DNA from: an uncultured Clostridia bacterium
GTDB lineage: Bacteria > Bacillota > Clostridia > Oscillospirales > CAG-272
Length of the DNA stretch: 62,472 bases
Assembly: GCA_944381085.1 (NCBI GenBank)
Contig: CALWJX010000008.1
Span: 1 to 62,472 of the forward strand
Direction of reading: 5' to 3'
The notes under the pieces were generated by a model, which worked only from the letters and a program-made list of their open reading frames with translations, was not told the origin of the DNA and ran no database searches. The position numbers were made by a program, and so were the translations under genes. Shown piece after piece: positions 15,736-24,581 of the stretch (positions within the stretch are counted from its first letter, which is position 1; each line of letters opens with the position of its first letter).

Positions 15736-17199
15736 ATGTTCAGATTTAACCGTGATGAACTAAGGGACCGTATTTATGCATGTTGGATAGGCAAAAACAT
15801 CGGAGGTACTATGGGTACTCCGTATGAAGGACAGCAAAAGATCAACGATATCAAGGGCTTTTCCACCGCGGAAGGAGTAGTGCTTCCGAATGACGATCTT
15901 GATCTGCAGCTGATTTGGCTCAAGGCGATGGAGGAGCAGGGACCTCTCGGAGTAGACGAGAAGGTGCTCGGAGAGTATTGGATAACGTACATAGGTCCAA
16001 ATTGGAACGAATACGGAATCGGAAAGAGCAACATGAAAGCAGGCTTTTTCCCTCCTATGTCGGGTGAGATGGACAATCTGCGCTGGAAACATTCAAACGG
16101 CGCATGGATTCGCAGTGAGATTTGGGCGTCGCTTTTTCCCGGACAGCCCGATAAGGCGATGAAATACGCTTATTATGACGCCTGCGTTGACCATGGTCAC
16201 GGTGAGGGAACCGTGGCGGCGCTTTTCACGGCGGCGCTTGAAAGTATGGCTTACGTCGTACACGATATGAAAACCTTGCTTTCTCTTGCTCTTACGAAAA
16301 TTCCGTCGGACAGCCGAGTGTACAGAAGCGTCAGTCTTGTGATGGAGGAATATGAAAAGGGAAGCGACTGGAAGGACGTGCGGGAATTGGTGGTAAAGGA
16401 CAGCGCCGATCTCGGTTGGTTCCAGGCTCCCGCGAATATCGCGTTTACGGTTATCGGGCTTTTGTGGGGAGAGGGTGATTTCAAAAAGACTCTCATAACC
16501 GCGATAAACTGCGGCGATGATACCGACTGTACGGGGGCTACCGCCGGAGCGCTCATGGGTATTATATACGGCAGTGCCGGCATACCCGAAGATTGGAAGA
16601 GGCATCTTGGCGATCAGATAGTTACCGCGTGTTTGCTTAAAGGACACGGCGGATATCCTGCGACCTGCACACAGCTTACCGATACGGTCATGAATCTGCT
16701 TCCGACAACGCTTTATATTCCGCTTATGGCACAGGCGAGCAGATATCCTGCCGTTATCAGTCAAGGACAGACAGACTTTGAGAACTTTAATCCCGATATG
16801 TACAGAGGTTCGGACATCGCGGATTCTCTGCTGAAGCATTCGGGCTGGTCTTTGAGGTATTCAAACATTTTGTGCGAGGCTGTGGTCGAATTTGAAAGCG
16901 AACCTAAAATATCGCCTATGGGAACCGTATGTGGGAAAATATCTCTCAGACAGTCGGTATTTCCCGAGCAGAAACGCTTTTCACTGAAATGGTACTGCCC
17001 TGAGGGCTTTTCCGCAGAGAGCAGGCATTCGCTTCATACGCATCCGGTCTGGAGTTATAGTGTGGATGAATGTGAGGCGATTACTGATTTCAGAATTACC
17101 GCGGGTGAAAAAACAGAGGCGGTAAACGAAGTTGTACTTGAGATTTCGGTTGACGGCCGTCCCACAGCCTTGTTTATACCTATAAGGATACTTGGCTGA
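15736..17199 (+). CDS. ADP-ribosylglycohydrolase family protein
   Basis: This 487-residue protein has an all-helical ADP-ribosylglycohydrolase (DraG-like) domain in about its first 330 residues. NDDLDLQ at 52-58 and GDDTDCTGA near 260-268 supply the paired aspartates that bind two magnesium ions. GKNIGGTMGTPYEG near the N-terminus is typical of the large Clostridial branch of the family. The remaining 150 or so residues are beta-rich (for example a SLKWYCPEGFSAE stretch) and look like an accessory domain. Members act on ADP-ribosylated proteins or small ADP-ribosyl or glycosyl compounds; the substrate here is unknown. It has its own promoter and a strong terminator, so it is a single-gene unit, with GAGAGG as ribosome binding site. 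Confidence 0.82.
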   Translation: MFRFNRDELRDRIYACWIGKNIGGTMGTPYEGQQKINDIKGFSTAEGVVLPNDDLDLQLIWLKAMEEQGPLGVDEKVLGEYWITYIGPNWNEYGIGKSNMKAGFFPPMSGEMDNLRWKHSNGAWIRSEIWASLFPGQPDKAMKYAYYDACVDHGHGEGTVAALFTAALESMAYVVHDMKTLLSLALTKIPSDSRVYRSVSLVMEEYEKGSDWKDVRELVVKDSADLGWFQAPANIAFTVIGLLWGEGDFKKTLITAINCGDDTDCTGATAGALMGIIYGSAGIPEDWKRHLGDQIVTACLLKGHGGYPATCTQLTDTVMNLLPTTLYIPLMAQASRYPAVISQGQTDFENFNPDMYRGSDIADSLLKHSGWSLRYSNILCEAVVEFESEPKISPMGTVCGKISLRQSVFPEQKRFSLKWYCPEGFSAESRHSLHTHPVWSYSVDECEAITDFRITAGEKTEAVNEVVLEISVDGRPTALFIPIRILG

Positions 17200-17264
17200 T
17201 ATTCTTTCATTTATCGGCAAATTAAATGGGGTTCGTAAAATTATGAACGCCCTGCGCAAAACTA

Positions 17265-17301
17265 AAACCAAGGTCAGGAAAACAACTGACCTTGGTTTTT
17301 T
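17265..17301 (+). terminator. Strong intrinsic terminator
   Basis: AAACCAAGGTCAG (17265-17277) and CTGACCTTGGTTT (17286-17298) form a perfect 13-bp stem with an 8-base loop, followed by a T-run. It ends the ADP-ribosylglycohydrolase transcript and insulates it from the capsid cluster. Confidence 0.9.
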
Positions 17302-17520
17302 GCTTTATGCGCAAGCACCATACCGAATTAAAGGGATATATGTTTGGTCTGGCTCCGGAGAGATCTATGGGCAATATTTTTTCCTATTTTCTAAGGTGTT
17401 GAAATAAATCTTTTTGATAACAATTAAAAGTATACCGTAGATTTCTTTTGACTGCGGCATATTAATAAATGTTTGTCAATATTGTGATTTTGCGGAAGTT
17501 AAAATATTTTAATCCGTGGG

Positions 17521-17549
17521 TTGACATAATAGAACATTTGTGCTATAAT
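17521..17549 (+). promoter_or_regulatory. Sigma-A promoter of the capsid cluster
   Basis: TTGACA (17521-17526) and TATAAT (17544-17549) are separated by exactly 17 bases. It is a perfect housekeeping promoter about 100 bases before the first gene of the phage-like cluster. The preceding 220 bases (17302-17520) hold nothing recognisable. Confidence 0.87.
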
Positions 17550-17647
17550 TCAGTCAGTTAAGCCGATTTATTAAATTATTTTCAGGACATGATAAAGAAA
17601 GCTTAACTGAAATGTCAGACAGGAGATAAAAAGGAAGGAGAATAATC

Positions 17648-17860
17648 ATGGCTTTTACGGGATACTGTCCATATCTTAAGGAAACCAGAAAATCAAACGA
17701 AACGCTGTGTGAATGCGCGAGATTCAGTTTTCCCGACAAATTGGCAAGGCGCGAGCTTTTATACGGGTATTGCGGTCATCCGGAAAAATGGAAGGAATGT
17801 CAGTTCAAAAAAATAATGGATGATTATTATGAAAGGAAATACAGAAGTGAGTCGGGTTGA
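17648..17860 (+). CDS. Small Cys-rich protein at the head of the phage-like cluster
   Basis: This 70-residue protein has six cysteines, including CPYLKETRKSNETLCEC and GYCGHPEKWKEC, spaced in a way that suggests a small zinc- or metal-binding fold. The ribosome binding site GAAGGAG is well placed before the ATG at 17648. It overlaps the next gene by 32 bases and is the first gene after the strong promoter, so it is part of the packaging cluster's message. I do not recognise the family; small proteins at this position in phages are often regulators or packaging accessories. Confidence 0.6.
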   Translation: MAFTGYCPYLKETRKSNETLCECARFSFPDKLARRELLYGYCGHPEKWKECQFKKIMDDYYERKYRSESG

Positions 17861-18146
17861 TTTTAACGGTGAGAAATTGCAAAGTCAGAGCAGACAGATA
17901 AAAAATCTCCGACAGACACTGGACGGGCAGAATGAAATCATAAAGCTGCTTGAAGCTTTGGTTTATATGATGATATCAAGAGAGGAGAAGGTGATTATTG
18001 ATAAAAGCGACCTTAAGGCTCTGCTTGAAAATCCGAATAATAAAATTGATATAAGCTCAGACAAAAGCGGATATATCATATCAGCCGTAAAAGCACGGGA
18101 TAAAAATCCGGTTTATTCAGTCGAAGATGAAAACAGACAAGTATGA
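17829..18146 (+). CDS. Small protein before the terminase, unknown function
   Basis: This 105-residue protein has a helical N-terminal half (NGEKLQSQSRQIKNLRQTLD, then a hydrophobic helix IIKLLEALVYMMISREE) that is likely a coiled coil, and a short C-terminal part with KVIIDKSDLKALLE. Starts at 17820 and 17829 are both possible; the second is given. It overlaps both neighbours: the Cys-rich gene upstream by 32 bases and the small terminase downstream by 20. That packing is typical of phage operons. No family is recognised. Confidence 0.55.
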   Translation: MKGNTEVSRVDFNGEKLQSQSRQIKNLRQTLDGQNEIIKLLEALVYMMISREEKVIIDKSDLKALLENPNNKIDISSDKSGYIISAVKARDKNPVYSVEDENRQV

Positions 18147-18630
18147 AAAATGGATGGAGCGGTACGGCGAGGAATATCTGAGGCGTCTTGCGCAGGACGG
18201 ACTTGAGGACAGGGAAATTGCGCAAAGATCGGGTATTTCCGAAAAAACGTTTGAAAGATGGAAGAGAACTCATAAAGAGTTTGCCTCGGCGCTGCGTCTG
18301 GGCAGACGCGGGTCGGACTATAACGTAATAGAGGCACTGTATAAGAAAGCCATAGGGTATACGGTAAGCGTAAACAAGACGTACAAGCTCAAACGCACGG
18401 AATACGATCCCGATACCGGAAAAAAGCTGAGGGAATATGAGGAGCTGGCAACCGGCGCTGATGAAAGTCATATTCCGGCGGATGTCAGAGCAGGTTCTTT
18501 CTGGCTGAAAAACAGGCAGCCGGAAATGTGGTCGGACAAGTCCGGAATGCCGGAGCGTGAGTCCGCGACGGGAGAGATAGAAATCCCGGATGCAGACCTG
18601 ATAGGCTCCGATGACGAGGGGGAGGAATAA
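18127..18630 (+). CDS. Phage terminase small subunit
   Basis: This 167-residue protein has an N-terminal helix-turn-helix (about residues 27-48, LEDREIAQRSGISEKTFERW), then KTHKEFASALRLGR and a C-terminal part with RAGSFWLKNRQPEMWSDKSG, all typical of small terminase subunits that recognise the phage packaging site and recruit the large subunit. The C-terminus is acidic. The gene ends where the large subunit begins, at adjacent codons (18630/18631), the usual order for a packaging module. The assignment rests on motif pattern and position, and both agree. Confidence 0.85.
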   Translation: MKTDKYEKWMERYGEEYLRRLAQDGLEDREIAQRSGISEKTFERWKRTHKEFASALRLGRRGSDYNVIEALYKKAIGYTVSVNKTYKLKRTEYDPDTGKKLREYEELATGADESHIPADVRAGSFWLKNRQPEMWSDKSGMPERESATGEIEIPDADLIGSDDEGEE

Positions 18631-20046
18631 ATGGGACGTTCATCCGAATCAAAAAAGGCGGTCGGATTTGTCTGGCGACCTCAGCCCAGACAGCGAGAGT
18701 TTATGCGTCGGCTTGAGGATGAGGCGTTATACGGCGGCGCCGCGGGCGGCGGAAAGTCCGACTGTGCTTTGGCGGAGGCGCTAAGGCAGGTAGAGATTCC
18801 GCATTACAGGGGACTTATACTCAGAAAAAACTATCCTCAGCTTTCGGAGCTGATTGACAGGTCGCACGAAATGTATCTTCCCGCATATCCCGGGGCGGTA
18901 TATAACATATCCAAACATGTATGGACATTTCCGTCGGGAGCAAAGATATATTTCGGCTCTCTGCCTCATGCTTCGGACAAATACAATTATCAGGGAAAAA
19001 GGTATGATTTTATCGACTTTGACGAGCTTACCCAATTTACATACGACGAATACAGCTATCTCTTTTCGAGAAACCGCCCGAACGGTCCGGGGACGAGATG
19101 CTATATAAGGGCGCAGGCGAATCCCGGCGGCATCGGTCACGGCTGGGTCAAGGAAAGATTCATAACTCCGGCGCCCGCCATGACTACGATTTGGGAAAAG
19201 GTAAAAATAATTTATCCCGACGGGACCGAGCAGATAAGGAAAAAATCCCGGATATTTATTCCGTCCACGGTCTTTGACAACAAGATACTTTTGCAAAATG
19301 ACCCGGGGTACCTGACAAGACTCGCGTCACTTCCCGAAAAAGAAAAGTCCGCGCTGCTGTACGGGGACTGGAACAGCTTTTCGGGACAGGTGTTTATCGA
19401 GTGGCGCGATAATCCCGACGGATATCGGGACAGAAAATACACGCATGTTATAAAGCCCTTTACCGTTCCGAATGACTGGCAGGTGTACAGAAGCTTTGAC
19501 TGGGGATATTCACGTCCGTTTTCGGTAGGCTGGTACGCGCTTGACAGAGAGGGAATATTGTACAGAATACGTGAGCTTTACGGCTGTACGAATACTCCGA
19601 ACGAGGGCGTGAGGTGGGACGCCGCGAAAATCGCAAGGGAGATACGGCGAATCGAGCGCGAGGACAATAATCTTTCGCATAGAAGTATAAGAGGGGTCGC
19701 GGATCCTGCGATTTTTCAGAAAAACGGAGGGGAGAGTATCGGAGAGATTATGGAAAAGGCGGGTGTATACTGGGACAGGGCGGACAATTCGAGGATCGCC
19801 GGAAAGCAACAGGTGCACAATCGTTTATCATTTGACTCCGAGGGCAGGCCGATGCTTTATATTTTCAACACCTGCCGCGGATTTTTAAGGACTTTTCCGG
19901 CTTTGATTTACAGCGGCGTTGATGTCGAGGATGTTGATACCTCCGGAGAAGATCACATATATGACGAGCTGAGGTATATGTGTATGGAACACCCTATAAG
20001 GCTTAGGTCACGTGAGGAGTTTTGCGGGACGCTGAGGTATTATTGA
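18631..20046 (+). CDS. terL: Phage terminase large subunit
   Basis: This 471-residue DNA-packaging motor has an N-terminal ATPase with Walker A GGAAGGGKS at residues 35-43, an adenine/coupling region LRKNYPQLSEL, and Walker B DFIDFDE at about 126-132. The C-terminal RNase H-like nuclease starts with SFDWGYSRPFSVGWY, which supplies the first metal-binding aspartate, and continues with GVADPAIF and EDHIYDELRY. Length is normal and no frameshift is visible, so the gene appears intact. It directly follows the small subunit and is followed by the portal gene. Confidence 0.95.
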   Translation: MGRSSESKKAVGFVWRPQPRQREFMRRLEDEALYGGAAGGGKSDCALAEALRQVEIPHYRGLILRKNYPQLSELIDRSHEMYLPAYPGAVYNISKHVWTFPSGAKIYFGSLPHASDKYNYQGKRYDFIDFDELTQFTYDEYSYLFSRNRPNGPGTRCYIRAQANPGGIGHGWVKERFITPAPAMTTIWEKVKIIYPDGTEQIRKKSRIFIPSTVFDNKILLQNDPGYLTRLASLPEKEKSALLYGDWNSFSGQVFIEWRDNPDGYRDRKYTHVIKPFTVPNDWQVYRSFDWGYSRPFSVGWYALDREGILYRIRELYGCTNTPNEGVRWDAAKIAREIRRIEREDNNLSHRSIRGVADPAIFQKNGGESIGEIMEKAGVYWDRADNSRIAGKQQVHNRLSFDSEGRPMLYIFNTCRGFLRTFPALIYSGVDVEDVDTSGEDHIYDELRYMCMEHPIRLRSREEFCGTLRYY

Positions 20047-20089
20047 AGCACGGAGTATAAAAACATAAAGAACAAGGCAGGTGAAAAAA

Positions 20090-21679
20090 TTGGAAGAAGG
20101 AAAAGCAAAGGCTCCCGACCCGGCGCTTGGCAGAGAGCTTTTGAAACAGTACAAATTTTCAAAGGAAGCTTTTTCAAGAAGAATTGCGACAGAACGTGAT
20201 TTCTGGAAAAAAAGATATTCTTACGACAAAGAAAGTCCTTCGGCATGGCTGTTTAACAGTATTGTCAACAAACATGCGGATATAATTGACAATATACCGG
20301 AATGCGTATGCCTTCCGAGAGAGGAAAAAGACCGGGAGGACGCGGAGACGCTTTCAAAGATAATACCGCTCATTAATGAAAGATGCGGATTTGAACAGAC
20401 CTATTCCGACAACTCATGGCAGAAGCTAAGACACGGCACGGCGGTATACGGAGTATTCTGGAACAACAATCTTTACGAAGGGCTGGGAGATATCGATATC
20501 AGGAGGATTGAAATTGAGAATCTTTACTGGGAAGCGGGAGTTGAGGACATACAGGACAGCAGGAATGTATTTTTGTGCTCCGCCGAGTATATAGATATAC
20601 TCAAAGAAAAATATCCCGGACTCAATTCGGAAAAGGTAAGCGCCGAGGCTGAGGGGCTGAGCAGGGAAATATACGGAGATAAAATAAACACAAACGAAAA
20701 GTGGGCGGTAGTGGATTGGTACTATAAATTATATACGGATGAGGGTGAGATACTGCATTTCTGCAAATTTATAGGAAACCGCATAATATACAGTTCACAG
20801 TCAGACCCACAGTGCGAAAACGGTTGGTATCTGCACGGAAAATACCCGTTTGTATTCGATATCATGTATCCCTGTGACGGGGACGTATGCGGATTCGGAT
20901 TAATATCTGTCGGACGCTCCTGTCAGAATTATATTGACAGCCTTGACAGAAATCTCATGAATTACAGCGATTGGGCTTCAAGGGTGCGGTTTTGGGCGAA
21001 AAAAAGCCTTGGGGTAAACATTTCGGACTTCTGCGATATGTCAAAGGCGATTGTCGAGGTCGAGGGCGACATAGATGAGGAAAAGCTTAAAAGAATTGAA
21101 ATAGGGTCTATAGACAGCTCGGTCATTGACGTTAAAAAGCTGAAAATCGAGGAGCTTAAAGAGACTACGGGCAGCCGGGATGTTTCGCTGGGCAGCTCGT
21201 CCGGCGGAGTTACCGCCGCGTCGGCGATTGAAAGATTGCAGGAGGCGGGAGCCAAATTTTCACGTGACGGAATCGAGAACTCTTGTCGGGCGTGCGCCGC
21301 TATCTGCGCGCTTGAAATAGAGCTTATAAGGCAGTTTTATGACAGCGAGAGAATTTTTCGGACGGTCGGGGAGAACGGGGAAGCGGAATATTTAAAATTC
21401 AACGCGGGATCGCTTTCGGGTAACAAAGACGGGAGAGCGCCGTATTTTGACATTGAAATCAAGACACGCAAACGGACTCCGACTGAAAGGCAGTTATTGA
21501 ATAATTTTGCCAAGGAGCTTTACGACAGCGGGGCGTTTGAAGACCAAAATATAAGTCAGACTCTGATAATGCTTTCGATGATGGATTTTGACGGAATAGG
21601 AGATTTGAGGGAAGCGCTTGTAAAAAGGCAGAAATACCTTGAAGATAAAGGAAAAAAATATGATAACGGCAGAGTTTAA
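20090..21679 (+). CDS. Phage portal protein
   Basis: This protein of about 529 residues has portal features: an N-terminal helical region, a central block (SLDRNLMNYSDWASRVRFWAK) and GGVTAASAIERLQEAGAKF, followed by a helical C-terminus with RTPTERQLLNNFAKELYDSG, as in portals of podovirus and siphovirus relatives. The portal is the dodecameric ring through which DNA enters the capsid. The start is uncertain: GTG at 20081 or TTG at 20090. The TTG is preferred because AGGTG lies at a proper distance. It sits between the large terminase and the protease gene, as expected. I did not see any disrupting stop. Confidence 0.82.
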   Translation: MEEGKAKAPDPALGRELLKQYKFSKEAFSRRIATERDFWKKRYSYDKESPSAWLFNSIVNKHADIIDNIPECVCLPREEKDREDAETLSKIIPLINERCGFEQTYSDNSWQKLRHGTAVYGVFWNNNLYEGLGDIDIRRIEIENLYWEAGVEDIQDSRNVFLCSAEYIDILKEKYPGLNSEKVSAEAEGLSREIYGDKINTNEKWAVVDWYYKLYTDEGEILHFCKFIGNRIIYSSQSDPQCENGWYLHGKYPFVFDIMYPCDGDVCGFGLISVGRSCQNYIDSLDRNLMNYSDWASRVRFWAKKSLGVNISDFCDMSKAIVEVEGDIDEEKLKRIEIGSIDSSVIDVKKLKIEELKETTGSRDVSLGSSSGGVTAASAIERLQEAGAKFSRDGIENSCRACAAICALEIELIRQFYDSERIFRTVGENGEAEYLKFNAGSLSGNKDGRAPYFDIEIKTRKRTPTERQLLNNFAKELYDSGAFEDQNISQTLIMLSMMDFDGIGDLREALVKRQKYLEDKGKKYDNGRV

Positions 21680-22055
21680 AAAGACCGGCTCCGATCGATT
21701 GTCACTTGTTATGAACGGACATTCGGGGTACAGCGCGTCTGAAGGAGATATTGTCTGCGCGGCCGCATCGGCGATTTTGTTTACACTGATAGGGTATTTA
21801 TCGGCGCCGCTTTGTGTCCCGACAAATACAACCGAAGAAAATGAGCAGGGAAATTCAAACAAATCGGAAAATAGCGGCGGACTCGGTTTAATAATCAATG
21901 ATATCAGGTCGGGATACGCGGATATTGAATGCGGGGAGCGGGGTAAAGAGGCGATGAGAATGGCATGTATCGGACTTTTACAGATTTCCGAGAAATATCC
22001 CGCGTGTATGAAAGTCAGAAATCAGGTTTGGAAGTCATACATTTGTCCGTATTAA
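21660..22055 (+). CDS. Prp-like cysteine protease of the capsid cluster
   Basis: This 131-residue protein is homologous to Prp (YsxB), the cysteine protease that trims ribosomal protein L27 in Firmicutes. The catalytic pair is visible as NGHSGYSASEGD-IVCAAASAI, with His21 and Cys33 twelve residues apart, the same spacing as in the chromosomal Prp at 32089. The middle (about residues 55-75) is a low-complexity Asn/Glu/Ser insert not found in the host copy. The ATG at 21660 is chosen because AAAGGA lies 7-8 bases before it; it overlaps the portal stop by 20 bases. Position between portal and capsid is where phages place their head-maturation protease, so its likely role is to process capsid or scaffold. 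Confidence 0.8.
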   Translation: MITAEFKKTGSDRLSLVMNGHSGYSASEGDIVCAAASAILFTLIGYLSAPLCVPTNTTEENEQGNSNKSENSGGLGLIINDIRSGYADIECGERGKEAMRMACIGLLQISEKYPACMKVRNQVWKSYICPY

Positions 22056-22089
22056 AATTAATTGAAAAGTACATTTAAAGGGGTATGCC

Positions 22090-22614
22090 ATGGAAGAAAA
22101 AGATATAGATGAATATGCGGAAAATTACGAAGAGATTGGAGAACCTACGAGAGAGGAATATGAAAGGCTTATTGAAACTGTCTACAAGGAGTACTATGAC
22201 AGCGATATAAAAGCCGCGATTGAGAGCAAAGAGGCGAATAATGCCGTCGGTCTGTCAGATGAGGATTGGCTTAAAATAACAGAAAAATACCCTGAATGTA
22301 TACGGGAAAACGAACTTAAAGATCCTCTGTTTGTCGCGCTTTTAAAATTATCCGACAGGGAAACGGCGGCGGACCCGGTGCGCATATATGAGCTTGCCCA
22401 TTTTGACGAGATGATAGCCGCCGCCGAACGCTTGGGAGCGGAAGCCGCGGAAAGACGGGTGCTTGACCGCGTCAGGGCAAAAAGGAGCCGCCCCGGGGAA
22501 AACGGAATTCAGAGAGTTTCAGGGCAAATCAGAAAAAACGTCTCGGAGATGACAAGAAATGAAAGGGCGGCTCTTGCCGCAAGAGCCGCAAACGGAGAAC
22601 ATATAAAACTGTAG
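22090..22614 (+). CDS. Probable scaffold-like protein
   Basis: This 174-residue, strongly acidic, helical protein has a basic Arg-rich segment (RVLDRVRAKRSRPGENG) and a final Ala/Arg helix. Between a protease and the major capsid gene, a charged helical protein of this size is usually the scaffolding protein that directs capsid assembly. No sequence family is recognised, so this is inference from position and composition. No L27-like cleavage motif (LxLQFFA) is visible in it. GGGGT lies about 7 bases before the ATG at 22090. Confidence 0.6.
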   Translation: MEEKDIDEYAENYEEIGEPTREEYERLIETVYKEYYDSDIKAAIESKEANNAVGLSDEDWLKITEKYPECIRENELKDPLFVALLKLSDRETAADPVRIYELAHFDEMIAAAERLGAEAAERRVLDRVRAKRSRPGENGIQRVSGQIRKNVSEMTRNERAALAARAANGEHIKL

Positions 22615-22658
22615 TTATAATATGTATTTTAAAGATAAATGAAAGGAATTTGATTTAT

Positions 22659-23966
22659 ATGAAAATATCGGATGTACAATTCAGTCTGTCTCTGTTCGGA
22701 GCGGGTGAGACCGTGCTTGGAACAGAGGGCGTTATAAACAATGAAACCGGAGAATTTACGCAATACGCCGAGGGGGCGGGGCTTTCTCCCGAAATGCGCA
22801 CTTATTATTCGGATTATCTTATTGACAACGCGGAACCGGCGCTGGTACACGACAGATTCGCGCAAAAGCTGATTATACCGGAAAGAGGCGGGAAATCGGT
22901 TCAGTTCCGGAAGTATGACCCGCTTCCGAAGCTTACTTCTCCGATAGCGGAGGGAGTTACGCCCACGGGGCAGACTATAAATATGGGAACTGTAAACGCC
23001 ACATTGGCTCAGTACGGAGGATATGTGGAGCTTACGGACCTGCTTCTGTTGACCGCGGTTGACAATAATCTGTGTATGGCTACAAAGCTTTTGGGCTCAC
23101 AGGCGGGAAGAACGCTCGACACGATATCGCGTGAGGTTATTTGCGGAGGAACAAATGTGCAGTACGGACAGGGTCAGGTAAACGCGAGGTATCTTGTCGC
23201 CGGGGGAAAGGAGCAGGAGTCTGATAACTGCTATCTTACCGTTGAGACGATTCGCCGCGCGGTGAGATTTCTGAAAAATCAGAATGCCGAAAAGATTGAC
23301 GGCTGTTATGTCGCCATCATACATCCCGACTGCGCGTATGATCTTATGAGCGATCCCAATTGGCGTTATCCCCATCAGTACACAGACCCTTCGGCGATCT
23401 TTGACGGCGAGATAGGCAAGATAGAAGGGGTGAGGTTCATCGAGAGCACGGAGGCAAAAATTTTTCACGCGGAACCTTTGGCAAGCGATACCAGAACTCT
23501 GTTGGTAAACGGAGAGAAAACCGCGTCGTCGACGGTTACTTTTGACGGCTCCGCCATTGGAGTGAAAGCGGGAGAGCTTGTGGGAAGATATGTGCTTATA
23601 AACGGCGGCAGATATTATGTGGGTTCCAATACTTCGACCATTCTTTCTCTGTTTACGGACAGCACAAGGCAGACGGCGGCGTCGGTGACCTGTGAGGACA
23701 ATACGGTTATATATCCCGGCGAGGCGGGAGCCGAGGGCGCGGATGTATACGCGACATTGATTTTCGGCGAAAACGCATACGGCACCACCTCTCTGTCCGG
23801 AGGGGGACTTGAGCATATTGTAAAGCAGCTCGGAAGTTCGGGAACAAGCGACCCGCTTAATCAAAGAGCTACCGTGGGCTGGAAGGCGTCCAAGGTTACG
23901 GTAAGACTTGTGGAGGCTTTTATGATAAGGGTTGAGACCGCGTCCTCGGTCTTCTTTGAAAACTGA
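22659..23966 (+). CDS. N4-gp56 family major capsid protein
   Basis: This 435-residue protein is recognised as the N4-gp56 type major capsid protein. Family blocks include MRTYYSDYLIDNAEP, DRFAQKLIIPERGGKSVQFRKYDPL, AEGVTPTGQ and IIHPDCAYDLMSDPNW, with a C-terminal KASKVTVRLVEAFMIRVETASS. These form the shell of the virion head. The ATG at 22659 is chosen because AAAGGA is 11 bases upstream; a TTG at 22650 is too close to it. The N-terminal segment QFSLSLFGAGE resembles the Prp cleavage site of L27 (SLQFF/AHK), which makes it a candidate substrate of the adjacent Prp-like protease. The gene is intact. Confidence 0.9.
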   Translation: MKISDVQFSLSLFGAGETVLGTEGVINNETGEFTQYAEGAGLSPEMRTYYSDYLIDNAEPALVHDRFAQKLIIPERGGKSVQFRKYDPLPKLTSPIAEGVTPTGQTINMGTVNATLAQYGGYVELTDLLLLTAVDNNLCMATKLLGSQAGRTLDTISREVICGGTNVQYGQGQVNARYLVAGGKEQESDNCYLTVETIRRAVRFLKNQNAEKIDGCYVAIIHPDCAYDLMSDPNWRYPHQYTDPSAIFDGEIGKIEGVRFIESTEAKIFHAEPLASDTRTLLVNGEKTASSTVTFDGSAIGVKAGELVGRYVLINGGRYYVGSNTSTILSLFTDSTRQTAASVTCEDNTVIYPGEAGAEGADVYATLIFGENAYGTTSLSGGGLEHIVKQLGSSGTSDPLNQRATVGWKASKVTVRLVEAFMIRVETASSVFFEN

Positions 23967-24116
23967 TACTTAAATACGGAATAATTGAACCACGGCGGTT
24001 TTCTTTTGCAGATTCTCTTGCGCTATATCCAAGAGAATTTGCCGGAACTGTGTTTTTATTCAGGAAGAAATTTTTACGGTACGCCGGCTGCGGCGAAAAC
24101 GGAGGTTTATAACATA

Positions 24117-24521
24117 ATGGAAAATAAAAATGATTACACTGAGGCGCTCAACGCGCTTCGACGTGAATATGATGAAAGACTTGCTGAGAAGGAAGCCGAA
24201 TGCGCTTTGCTCAGAGGAGAGAAAAAGGCTAAGGACGATGAATTGGCTAAAATCCGCGAGGATAACAACAGGTATCTTGAGGAATATGTGGCGGTAAAGC
24301 TCTTTAAGGACAACGACAGGTATCATGACGACGTATATGTGGCGGTGAACGGAAAGAACTGTATAATAAAGAGGGGAGAATGGGTCAGAATAAAAAGAAA
24401 GTTTGCCTTGGTGCTTGACCAGTCGGAAATTCAGGATATGAAAACCGCGGAGATGATTGAAGCCGAACAAAGGAAATTTTTTGAGGAGAGCGAAAACAAA
24501 GACGGATTAAATTGCGGTTGA
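24117..24521 (+). CDS. Coiled-coil phage-like protein of unknown function
   Basis: This 134-residue protein has an N-terminal coiled coil (about 6-58, heptad-rich in Glu, Lys, Leu and Arg) and a small C-terminal beta domain (VAVKLFKDNDRYHDDVYVAVN, then IIKRGEWVRIKRKFALVLDQSEIQD). That second part resembles proteins encoded next to capsid genes in Firmicutes phages. GGAGG at 24101-24105 lies 11 bases before the ATG at 24117, which decides the start; the frame is open further upstream without a ribosome binding site. Head-completion or internal-head roles are possible but unproven. Confidence 0.65.
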   Translation: MENKNDYTEALNALRREYDERLAEKEAECALLRGEKKAKDDELAKIREDNNRYLEEYVAVKLFKDNDRYHDDVYVAVNGKNCIIKRGEWVRIKRKFALVLDQSEIQDMKTAEMIEAEQRKFFEESENKDGLNCG

Positions 24522-24581
24522 TTCGGAGATAATTATATATCGGATCAATAACCGATAAATTTGCGTCGATTCTGAACTTTT

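Noticed and set aside
16093..16839. Minus-strand open frame of about 248 codons opposite the ADP-ribosylglycohydrolase gene
   Set aside because: It is antisense to a convincing gene and its composition (Arg, His, Ser) is shadow-like.
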